This document shows, piece after piece, positions 50,033 to 64,000 of a stretch of DNA of 64,000 nucleotides. Positions within the stretch are counted from its first letter, which is position 1. Each line of letters opens with the position of its first letter. A program made the translations under genes and the position numbers. The notes beneath the pieces were generated by a model that did not search any database, was not told the origin of the DNA, and worked only from the letters and a program-made list of their open reading frames with translations. This DNA comes from Absidia repens (Eukaryota > Mucoromycota > Mucoromycetes > Mucorales > Cunninghamellaceae). The stretch is taken from the NCBI GenBank assembly GCA_002105175.1, contig MCGE01000001.1:558001-622000 (forward strand). The letters are read 5' to 3'.

Positions 50033-53000
50033 TCAAGATCCACGCCAAGATGTTGCTAGTTTCATAAACGCCGGTGTCAGTGATCCGAACCGATTGTTGT
50101 CGGCGCCGATTTTGCATGACTCATCCAGAGGTGTTGATGATAAAAATGGAGGTGATGGTGATGATGGCGGTGGGGAGTGATTCATCTGTCTTGTTGGTAA
50201 GGAATGAGTTGAGCTGTTGGGAGATGAGGCGCCGGCTGCCAATGCCGACAGTGCGGGATCGAGTTGATGTGGTGCTTGACGACGTGGTGAGATGGCTGAC
50301 ATGGTGGCAAATGCGTGCTGACAGTCCGGTCGTAGACGGGCCACGGATCGTGTGCCGCGCGTGGTCGACGTATTGGGTGGATGGTAACGTAATAATTTGG
50401 TGAGACGCTGTTGGTTCATTTTGAAACTTTTTGTTTTCTTGGTGTCCGAATCAACGGATGGTTGCTGATGTTGCGGCTGAGTGGGTGATAACATTGGCGG
50501 TACGTCGATTAATAGATACTTGAGCGATTTGAACCATTCCCGGTGCGTCGATTCGTCAGTGCATTGAATCTTTATACCACGGCCAGATGTTTGAATGTAG
50601 AAGCTTGTCACGTCACCGTCATCGATTACCATAAACGATTCAATCATAACTACGAATAACAATAATAACAATCAAGTCAATTGAAGCATATAGAACTTTT
50701 ATTTTTTTGGACATACCACATTTTGTATTGTATTCGCAACCATCAACACCAGGTTCTTGAGTGCTCCAGTACAAGGTCTTTGAGTAAGGATGCAACCAAA
50801 AAAAGCGTTTATGTCTGTTTTCAGAGATACCATTGCCAACCACCTTGCGGGTATATTTCCACATCCAATCGCCAATCATGGTCCGCGTCAAAGCCCGAAT
50901 GCATCGTTTTCCATCACTGTTACTGTTGCTATTACTGTTGCTGTTGCTGTTAGTAAGCTGCTGATTTGATCGTTCTTCGATATGATTCTTTTCCACTTCA
51001 GGAGTTGTATTGTTGCTACTGGTATCTTTTTCTTCAATTCGAGAGGACGGCGGTGACGGTGAGGCCTGGTAGATATAACTTTCGGTTGCCAAAATGGACC
51101 CATATATCTGTTTGCTGTTGCTTCTGGAGATTTCCTTGCTGTGATTGTCTACTACATGAGTCGATATACTTTCAATGTCATTGCTGCTATCGATTTTCTT
51201 GTTGCTGATGTTACTTTGTATGCTGATGCTGCTGTTATTGGCTTTGGTATGGTAATCGTTTTTGTCGTTGTTTTCGTGACTGATATGATGAGCTATTGTA
51301 GCACTTGGGGAAACCGGTCGATCGATCATGGTGTGGCAGGTCAAGATGTCGTCCAAATTAGTTTGATTGGCCAAAGTTTCAGAAAGCCATTTATTAGCAG
51401 TTGATGGTAGTGGCTGTGGTAGTGGTGGCGGTGGTGACATTTTCGTTGCCTCAAACGCGGCACCAGAGTTTGATTTGTCCGAATCTAGTTCCATTGTGCT
51501 GAATTGAGGAAATATTCCGCCTGGACCAGCTAGTGAGAGTTCATCACCCAGTGATAAGCATTTTTGTCGATTATTTCTTGCTTCCTTGTTAAATTTCCGC
51601 TTGTTGAGTTGTGCTGGTTTGTGAGGGTTTTTTTGATGCAATTCGTCCAATTCGCTCAGAGGCGCACTGTCGATGTCATGCTGTTGGTCTTCATTCAATA
51701 TTGATGATGAGGATGAGGATACTGGTGGTGGTAAAGTCGCTATGTTTTCGTCGTCGCCAGTTTTGTTTTCAATCACTTCTTGTGCATCCCGCCATAATTT
51801 TTCCATTTCAGTCCGCTTTTTCTGTTCGTCCTCCAAAGAGCGTTCCAATGCTTGGATTGTACTATTCGCCGTTTGAAGTGAAGCTTGAAGCTCCGCATTG
51901 ATGGTAATAAATTCGTCCTGATGCTGTCGTTGTTGCTGGCGTACATTTTTAGCCGTAGTTGTCGGGAACGATAGTGGAGTCAACAGCGAGGGAGATATTG
52001 CGGCTGTTGATGCGTTTGCTGATGTTGATGTTGATGTTGATGCTGTTGCTATTGCTGCAGCTGCTGCTGATGGTGATACTAATGCTGACGCTGATGCTTT
52101 TGTTGCTGCTACTGCTCCTGTTATCGTTGTTACCGCATCTGGTTTTCTTGCTGCTGCTGCTGCTGCTGCTGCTTCTGTTGACGTTGGTGTTGAAGAAGAA
52201 GCCGTTAATGATATAGAGTGAGGCGGTGCCAAATGAGAAAGATTCAACTGAGGATCTGGAGGAAGGCTGAATCGAAAGGTATCTGTTTGATAAGGAGGCT
52301 GAAATCCACCAGCAAAAGAGACACGCGAAGCGTCAACCATGGCCTTGTTGCTTGAGACCTGACGTTGGAGTGCAGCAAGCTTGCGTCGAGTGATAGCCAG
52401 ATCCACTTTGTCTTGATTGGATTGTTCCATCGCTTCTTGCCAAGACATTTGTTGTTGCTTGAGAAGTTCCAGCTCTTGCTTGAGTTCAGATTCTTGACTT
52501 GTGAGTTTTGCTTGATCGGCCACATTTCGATTGACTTGTTGAAGGAGATCATCCACATGCTGAGTCAAATCTTGCTTTTCCAATTCCAGGTTCCAGATTT
52601 GTTCCTTTCCAATATCTATTAATCAGAACGAAATTAATAAACCCGACAGAAAAAAAAAAAAAAAAGGTAAATGAGTCACAAGAGCCTTACCGAGAGCTTC
52701 AGAACATTGTTTGAGTTGATTCTTCAATTGTTCGAGTTCTTGTTGCGCATCGACCTTTTCCAATGACAGAGCTGTCAACGAGTCATTTTTTTCTTGAAGG
52801 AGACCCTGCATTTTCTTTACTTCGAGTAGCAGATCGTGACCAATGGAGGTAGCCAATTCCACGTCCCCCTGCTGCTGATTTTGTGACAAGAAGGAAGAGC
52901 ATGTTTTCGATTTTGAAACCCGTCGCGTATGTGGCACCTTATTTGACAAATCCACCTTTGTTGCTGGAAGTGCATTGGAAGATAACGTCTATTTTATCAA

Positions 53001-53233
53001 TAGGGAAGTGGTCAAGTCAGTCTTTGTACCACGCCCATTTCGTACCCCTACTCTTACCCTATGCATCTTGTTTGGCTGGGAGTTATTGGTGTCAGTTTGG
53101 CCACCTTGAGAAGCCTATTTGGTATAAAGAATAAAGCCAAAGAAAATTAGTGAGTATGTTTGGAAATATTGAATTAGCTGTGTTTCGTTTTTACCGTTGA
53201 TGTAGAAGGCGTAGGAGATCTAGATCGTGTCAT
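50033..53233 (-). CDS. num1: Num1/Mcp5-type cortical anchor with C-terminal PH domain
   Basis: Cell-cortex protein binding phosphoinositides; in yeasts Num1 and Mcp5 anchor dynein and mitochondria. Exons 53233-53195, 53114-53058, 52988-52691, 52615-50717, 50649-50033 give 969 residues in frame. The N-terminal third is coiled coil (LLLEVKKMQGLLQEKNDSL, LTQHVDDLLQQVNRN, QRQVSSN). An alanine/serine-rich low-complexity region follows (encoded near 52020-52180), then acidic and serine-rich stretches. The PH domain begins RALTRTMIGDWMWKYTRKVV and continues RHKRFFWLHPYSKTLYWS, which is the Mcp5/Num1 PH signature. It ends with STHREWFKSLKYLL after an intron inside the domain. The tail is proline/serine-rich. 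Family is firm; orthology to Num1 rather than another cortical anchor is inferred. Confidence 0.88.
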
Positions 53234-53821
53234 GAAGTCGGTGTGTATGCCAAAAACAAAAATGAGTGTTCACAATTTGAAGCAAAAATATATCAAATGA
53301 TCAATAAAAAGGTAAAAAGCAGTAGAAGAAAATGTATGGATGGATGCTAATGACGATTAGCCCCTGAAGGATGAGGAAAAAAGGATAACGGAAAGAAAAA
53401 GGTAAAAATAAATGCCTAAAGCGTGTCTTGATCAAAGTCATCGGAGAATTAAAAATCGCCAAATCCTGAACATCCCCTCCCCCCAAAAAGTCGCATTCCA
53501 CGGTAAAAAAAAAAAGAGTGGCCAACACAAGTTAGATAAACGTAAAAAAAAAAAAAAAAAGAAAGAAGATAGAATATTTATTTTTAATGAGAAAGCGGGG
53601 GATTGATAAAAAAATATAATAAAAAAAAAGTGAATAAAGAATGAGCGACAGGTTTGTAAATTTTGCCGGAACAAAGGACTGAAGTATATATATATAAAAA
53701 AAGAGGTGAATTGTTCTAAAGACTAAATGTGTAGTAGTGAATGAGGAAGGGAGAGAGAGAGGGGAAGATCATTGGCAATCAACACAAACAACGTTCATCA
53801 TATCAACAAATCCATCCATCC

Positions 53822-58544
<4,723 letters not shown>

Positions 58545-59293
58545 TTTGAAAACTATGTTCAGGTAATCTCTTTTTGGCTTTGAAGAAAAAATATGGAGTA
58601 TTGAATAAACCACAAATAATAATTAAGAAAAAAAAAAAAAAAAAAAAAAAAAGGGAAGAGAAAAAGGTCACCCAGAAAATATGAAAAAGTAGAAGAGAAA
58701 AGAAAATAAGAATGACCCACTTCGCCAAGTCTTGCGAGAAAAAAAAAAGAAATTTGAACACCGCCAACCTTGCGGAGGGTCTGTACGCGCAGTAAACTGG
58801 TTGTCAACTAGGACGAAAACACCTATTTTCCATAGCACAATCATGGCTTTATACCATAGTTCGCCTTCATCATATATTGACTTTTCTTAATTTAAAGAAT
58901 TAAAAATAGATCTAGGATTCATGAAGAGTATCTGTACTTTGAACCATTGAAAATGGTGACATTTGTCTATGAACGATCACTTTAAATACTATTTTGATAA
59001 ATATGTATAGAAAATGCCAACCAAAAAGATGGTATGATACTGTGTGTAGTAATTGTTTGATAGAACTTTGCTATTAACTTTATTCTTGATGATACATTTT
59101 TATCATACAGTCAATTAATACATGATTATCTTCACCTTGAAGGCATTCCTGAAAGCGGCAATTCAAAAATGGCCACCCACTGTCTGCCCAGTTAAAAAAA
59201 ATTCTTGACGATTGGGAATTTTATTTTTTCGTTCCTTTTTCTTTCATCGTATATCAAACTCTCTTTCCCTTGTCAATATTAATAGATAAGCCC
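58545..59293. promoter_or_regulatory. Divergent promoter region of ubp15 and tvp23
   Basis: 750 bp between opposite start codons. A 28-nt A run lies at 58626-58651. TTTGAACACCGCC (58755) and GCGGCAATTCAAA (59157) face each other, each placed 140-210 bp before its gene and oriented symmetrically. No other regulatory element is assigned. Confidence 0.4.
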
Positions 59294-60292
59294 ATGATGG
59301 TAGGTTGGAAAAAAGTAAAGATAACTGCTATAGTCTCGTTTATTTACCACTCTCTATATTTATTGTCGCATAGGCCGATGAAAGCAGACAAAATTTACTC
59401 TCTGGAGCAGCAGTGATTTCTGCAGACACAGATTTGGAAAGCGGACAAACGCGAACGACACCTACTCATGAGCAACAACAGCAACAACAACAAGAGCAGC
59501 AGCAGCAGCAACCTACTAGAAATACAGTTAGAGACTATTTTGAACAATCAAGGTAGGCAGGAAGCGTACATCTAGCTATTAGGGGTTACAATGACAGATA
59601 ACAAAAAATATTCAATCCTCTTTTTTCTTATTATTCAACACGGATTGATACAGCCATCCTATTGCAGCATTTTTCTATCTTGTGTTTCGACTTGGTGCTC
59701 TTCTCATGTACCTGCTTGGTTCCATTTTTACTGACAATTTTACACTCGTGTTTGTGATCACCATCTTATTACTTGCCTTTGATTTCTGGACTGTCAAGAA
59801 TGTATCGGGTCGATTGTTAGTTGGTCTTCGCTGGTGGAACGAAATCCAAGCTGATGGTTCAAATAAATGGGTATTTGAAAGTGCTAACGTAAGTTTTCAA
59901 TAGTCGGGTCCTGTCCCTCCCTCCTTCCTGTACATTCTCTCTCATGCACATACACATTTGATTTGTTTTTTTCTTAGCCAAACCGACATATCAACGCCGC
60001 GGATTCTCGATTGTTTTGGGCAGTATTGTACGGTACACCTGTTCTCTGGATCTTATTTGCTTTGAGCTGTATTTTTACATTCAAGGCCACTTGGTTGGTG
60101 ATTGTAGTAGTGGCGATTATTTTGAACATGGCGAACGTGGTGGGTTACACTCAATGTGACAAGGATGCAAAGAGAAAATGGGCCACGGGTATGGCGGCTC
60201 AATCTGCCTTTAGCTCTCTTACCGGCGGAGCTGGCTTTGTTGGCAAGGCGGTTTCATCTGGCCTTGGTAAATTCATGTCTTCTTCTCGGTAG
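59294..60292 (+). CDS. tvp23: Tvp23/FAM18 Golgi membrane protein
   Basis: Small multi-pass protein of late-Golgi, Tlg2-containing vesicles. Exons 59294-59299, 59374-59552, 59654-59888 and 59978-60292 give 244 residues in frame. The first exon is only two codons (ATG ATG) before GTAGG. The N-terminus is cytosolic and glutamine-rich. Then come the family's four helices and signature blocks: HPIAAFFYLVFRLGALLMYL, LLLAFDFWTVKNVSGRLLVG, LRWWNEI...WVFES, RLFWAVLYG, and NMANVVGYTQCDKDAK. The Tvp23 assignment is secure; the microexon start is the best in-frame choice, since exon 2 has no early ATG. Confidence 0.93.
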
Positions 60293-60970
60293 AATTATTC
60301 CTTCCCCTCCCTCCCCTCCCCCTTCATTCTTTTGTATAGTCTTCCATTTTATATATAAACATATATATATATATTATTCTACTCTTATTTTGATTGTCAT
60401 TATTCCCATCTCTCCTCCTTCCCTACTTTCTCTTACAATCTTCAATAAAAATTCATAACTTGACTTTTTTTTACGTCTTGGTTTTATTGGATGCCTCATC
60501 TATTATACTGCATGTATCATATCATGATTTGGAATAAAAGACTCTCTTTACATAGAGACGAATATCTATATATTATCTAAAAAGCGATGTATGGTTTGCT
60601 TTGAGCTATTGAAGTCTATTCAATGAAGGCATATAAAATTGGTTTTTATTTTAGAACAAATAGAAAGTGAAGTAAGCAATGATAATATGCAAGTGGTTCT
60701 ATGATGTGTATGATTCGGTGAATTGAGAAACTGGCCTATGTCGAAAGAGAATACTGTATAATACATTACTAATATAGGAAGGTAAACTGTTCCAGAGTGA
60801 AAGGGTGAACAGCTCTATACTGTGTATGGCCAAACTATTGCATAATGAACAGTTAGCATACAATCATCATGATCGCTGCATCATGAAAAGCAACAAATAG
60901 GTGATTTGTTTGATATTTTCAAAAGGGACTTTGAACGCCGCTTCTCAATAACTGTATAATATTAATACTA
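60293..60970. other. Intergenic, no gene seen
   Basis: TVP23 3' region with AATAAAAATTC near 60444. TTTGAACGCCGCTTC near 60932 matches the recurrent motif. Confidence 0.4.
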
Positions 60971-61221
60971 GGGCTCTTAACAATACCTAAATGAGGAGTA
61001 TTGGTATTGAACAATACCATGTTAGCGGGATTAGCAATACCAAAACCTTAGCGGGACGGTACCATTTATAAGTATTGGTATTGATCAATACCTCTTAGCG
61101 GGATTAGCAATACCAAAACCTTAGCGAGACAATACCACTAGTAGGTATTGGTATTGATCGTACCAGGTATTGAGGACTTTTTCTCAATACCATAATCGGG
61201 ACGGGACCAAATTAAGAGCCC
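60971..61221. mobile_element. TIR element B1 (MITE-like), TA-flanked
   Basis: Ends are perfect inverted repeats, GGGCTCTTAA (60971-60980) and TTAAGAGCCC (61212-61221), each flanked by TA, as in Tc1/mariner-type insertion. Inside is a tandem duplication of about 73 bp (61012-61084 and 61086-61158) containing TTAGCGGGATTAGCAATACC and AGTATTGGTATTGAT, itself rich in GGTATTG/CAATACC inverted pairs. 251 bp, no coding capacity, so non-autonomous. Confidence 0.75.
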
Positions 61222-61295
61222 TAATCATTATCTGAGATGGTTATCTTATATCATTATCTTAGATAAGGGTTTACCTCTCCTTCTTTTTAATATAT

Positions 61296-61480
61296 TAATA
61301 AACGCTCTGGCGCTCCGCTGGAGCTTTTGGAAATCTTTCGATTTACTGGGTGTTACAGTTTTTAGGATTAAAGCCTCCGCCATTTCGCACTATGGTGGGC
61401 GGCCCCTTGGGGCCCAACCGTCGTGCTCAGCGCGTCGTCAATGGGTTTTTTGTGTGCTGAAATAATAGCTTACTTGAAAT
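61296..61480 (+). repeat. Repeat family C, copy C2
   Basis: AATAAACGCTCTGG...TTTTGGAAATCTTTCGATTTACTGGGTGT, then CCTCCGCCATTTCGCACTATGGTGGGCGGCCC and TTTTTTGTGTGCTGA. Collinear with C1 at 46870. GC-richer than its surroundings. Confidence 0.6.
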
Positions 61481-61641
61481 GCGTCGGAGAGATTAGAGTT
61501 TGATTATGTAGTGGTTGCAACTGCCTTTCCACTGGAAGATAAAACGAATTATGCTATATGGCAATTATGGCGATTGCCCGTTTATTTGATTTTTATTTGC
61601 AGTTCCCTGATTTTTTGACATAAAAAAAAAAAGCTGGATGA

Positions 61642-61980
61642 TTCAGGCTCCGCATTTTGCTTTCTATTTTTTTTTTTTTGGTCCCCTTTTTTTTCCCTCC
61701 CTTTTTCTTTCTTTTTTATTTTTTTCCTTCATGATAGTCTGAATGATACGACGGCAAGGCTCATTGGGGAATTGGTGATCTAGGATTAGTGTTAGAACTT
61801 GAATTAGGGGTGTTTTAAAAAACGCAAAACAAACATCATGGGGAAACGCTTTCATTTTGGATGAAGGATTTGGGAACGACAGTAGATTAGCACTCATTAG
61901 TTTAGTAATAGTTTGTCATCGTTTATATCTACGACTGAATAAATATGTTCTTTTTATTATATTTAGTATCTCGGTTGTAC
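61642..61980 (+). repeat. Diverged family A copy, A6
   Basis: TTCAGGCTCCGCATTTTGC, a pyrimidine tract, GATTAGTGTTAGAACTTG..., then ATCATGGGGAAACGCTTTCATTTTGGATGAAGG and AATAAATATGTTC follow the order of A2 and A3. Clearly more decayed than the other copies. Confidence 0.55.
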
Positions 61981-62229
61981 GTTTACATTGAGCTTCATTG
62001 AATGTGTATTACATATGAATAGAAAAAAAAATGTGTCTACAGTATATATATATATATATGAAAAAGGAACGGATTGGGTATTATGGAGACTGATTCCACC
62101 AACTCTATAAGTTTGTGCGTAGAAAAGAAAACAGTGAGGCATTTGCGTAAAAAAACAGCTATTACAGTGTATTTAGTTGTGGTGGGATATATCGAAGAGC
62201 AAAGTTGAGAATACTGTAGAATTAATTAT

Positions 62230-62350
62230 GTAGCTACTGGGTGGCAGGGCATTTCTGAAGTGTGGGTTTTGATGGGATGGGATGGAAGACTCTGTGATTT
62301 GGCACTGTGGGTGGGCAGTGATTGAGAAAAAAATGATGGACGGCTCCTAT
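62230..62350 (+). repeat. Repeat family C, degenerate copy C3
   Basis: CTACTGGGTGGCAGGGC...GACTCTGTGATTTGGCACTGTGGGTGGGCAG...GATGGACGGC resembles the ACTGGGTGT...CATTTTGCACT...GGGC order in C1 and C2. Weak. Confidence 0.35.
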
Positions 62351-62365
62351 GGTGGGCAGAGCGTA

Positions 62366-62443
62366 GGGCTCTTAATTTGGACCCGTCCCGACTATGGTAT
62401 TGATCAATACCAATACTCCTCATTTAGGTATTGTTAAGAGTCT
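62366..62443. mobile_element. TIR element B2, internally deleted, inverted relative to B1
   Basis: Starts GGGCTCTTAATTTGGACCCG after TA and ends AGGTATTGTTAAGAGTCT. Its sequence equals the two outer ends of B1 in reverse complement, with the tandem interior missing (78 bp versus 251 bp). The right end carries changes, and the flanking TA is lost there (GC). Confidence 0.65.
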
Positions 62444-63360
62444 GCTGATGATGAACATTCGTTTACATAGCTTTGTTATTCCTCCTGCGCGTAGCTTACT
62501 TGAAACAATCCCCTCTTTAGATTTTACACTGTTTTATTTTTTTTTTTACTCGACATAAATTAGACATTATTATTTATACAGTATTGTTATATTATTAAAT
62601 GGAATAGGACTTGTTATCAAGTATTGTGAAACTTTTGGATCATTCTTTATTTTTATTCAAATGTATTGTCTTATTTATACTGATGTAATGGTATGTGGGC
62701 ATGTAAAATTAGGGGTGACGAATATGATAGGAATTCGTGTAGTGGGCATTCGGGATCTGAATTACATATTATTGAATGATCGCATGTGCATGAACGAAGG
62801 TATAAGGATAAGTGTAGGGTTAAATATGAATGTATATATATGAAAAGATGTGTGGTAGATAGAATGATAGGTGAATGTGTTGGTATACGACATTAACCAC
62901 ATCACTAATAAAAGGACGATTGATTCACATCAAATAAAAGCAATCAATATTCTCATTTTATTTTCGACTTTCTATTTTTTTTTATTTCATAACAGAATAA
63001 TCATTAACCCAAGTTAGTTTCTACCAAAAAGCCCAATAATATATATTGTGTTCTACCACTAGTCCACGCATAAATTTCACTATTTTGTGAAATGGCAATC
63101 TATATCATTTTATTAATTAAAAAGAACAACTGTTAAAAATCAATTACAAAAATTAGAAATACCATTCCGGCTTTTAGTTTCGTCCATTAAAATCTTCCAA
63201 TATTGTTAGTCGATCCATGAACGTGTACCAGACAAATATAATCATCTACTTCACTGTATCGAAGATACCTCTAATAATATTCATAAATATTTAAAGATTC
63301 CAAGAAATGAAAAATTTTCAATCATAAACTTGATGAAATTTCATTCAAGCCAAAAACGAA
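62444..63360. other. Gene-free AT-rich DNA
   Basis: No supported coding region. Short ORFs have AT-driven composition without domains. Confidence 0.45.
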
Positions 63361-64000
63361 GGAGGAACCGTCAAAACAAAATTGGCCATTACACAGGCTT
63401 CGGAGCTTAAAGCGGTGAAAAAAATTTGGGGCTCCGCTCGCACTGCCCCTGGGTCATTTTGGCAAAAGCGCGGCGTAGCCGCGCCTCTCCCGGCGCTTTT
63501 TTAGCGGATTTCCATGTTTTTTTAGCGGTATGGAGGGGTATTTCTGTGTGTGTATGGGGATATTGGATGGGGGGAAAAAAAAAAAAATGGTATGAGTAGA
63601 AGGAGTATGTGACTAGAAAGCGGATCCAAGCAAACGTGGATGTTCTAGTATGTGTGTGGTTGAATGGTGGGCAATAATGTAGAGGCGGTTATTATGGCTG
63701 TAGGCTTTAGCTGTGAGCTTATAGGCGTAAACTTTAGAGCATTGTGCAATTAATTGTATGAGAGATGGATGGATGGTTTGGTGGCAAAAAATGATTGTAT
63801 AATATTTCTAAAGATGCATGGAAAATTTGAAGTTGAACGGTTTCGTAGTTCGTTTTATATAAAGCGAAGAAGAGTATATTGCAGGTTAATTGGATTTTGC
63901 AGGCTGTAAAGCCAGATGGGTGTGAATTCAACCGCCGCCGCCGGCAGTCTGGATTGTTGATCCAAAAAAAAAAAAATGGGAGCGCAAATCCAAAAAAAAA
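63361..64000. other. Gene-free region with GC-rich patch at right edge
   Basis: A GC-rich island (63390-63505) carries GGGGCTCCGCTCGCACTGCCCC and a strong hairpin GCGCGGC-GTA-GCCGCGC. It interrupts AT-rich DNA. A CGCCGCCGCCGGC run lies near 63931. Not coding in any frame that I can support. Confidence 0.45.

Noticed and set aside
51959..52216. Plus-strand leucine-rich ORF opposite the NUM1 alanine/serine tract
   Set aside because: Pure shadow of a triplet-rich coding region on the other strand.

Overview
The window is nuclear DNA of a filamentous fungus. Genes are dense, with many short introns (about 50-120 bp, GT...AG). Intergenic DNA is AT-rich with long A and T runs. The gene set includes RNAi RdRP, MCM2, RPA1, Hos2-type HDAC, Chs4/Skt5, WASP/Las17, Ivy1, Atg22, Num1/Mcp5, Ubp15 and Tvp23. 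Gene style and protein sequences fit an early-diverging fungus, most likely Mucoromycota (Mucorales). That placement is inference, because no rRNA or other species marker is present.

Layout. 1-2254 (-): RNA-dependent RNA polymerase with an N-terminal RRM, cut by the left edge. 5182-8846 (+): MCM2. 9084-10997 (+): F-box protein. 11600-13450: a decayed gene. 13737-14684 (+): four-helix membrane protein. 15147-17660 (-): uncharacterised membrane-anchored protein. 17919-19948 (+): TRAK/HAP1-like coiled-coil protein. 20360-21783: a broken gene. 24211-25839 (-): Hos2-type deacetylase. 26275-28914 (-): Chs4/Skt5 chitin-synthase activator with one internal frameshift. 29603-31178 (+): WASP/Las17. 34198-35562 (+): heat-shock-factor family protein. 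36054-36527 (-): possible CsbD-like small protein. 37676-40715 (+): RPA1. 41148-43007 (+): Ivy1-like I-BAR protein with a frameshift near its 3' end. 44132-46410 (+): Atg22. 50033-53233 (-): Num1/Mcp5 PH protein. 53822-58544 (-): Ubp15/USP7 deubiquitinase. 59294-60292 (+): Tvp23. From 60300 to the right edge there is only repeat-rich non-coding DNA.

No operon-like cluster is seen. Shared themes are replication (MCM2, RPA1), chromatin and stress control (HDAC, HSF), polarity and cell wall (Chs4 and WASP, divergent across 688 bp), and vacuole/endomembrane function (Ivy1, Atg22, Tvp23).

The most unusual content is non-coding. A dispersed family (A) has five clear copies and one diverged copy, built from AATAAA-containing modules and ending in a conserved CCCGCCCACGTG block. 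A TA-flanked inverted-repeat element (B) occurs as a 251 bp copy and as a 78 bp deleted copy in the opposite orientation. A third, GC-richer family (C) lies in the same gene-free stretches. A short motif of the form TTYRAAYNCCGC occurs both at the family A end and upstream of several housekeeping genes.
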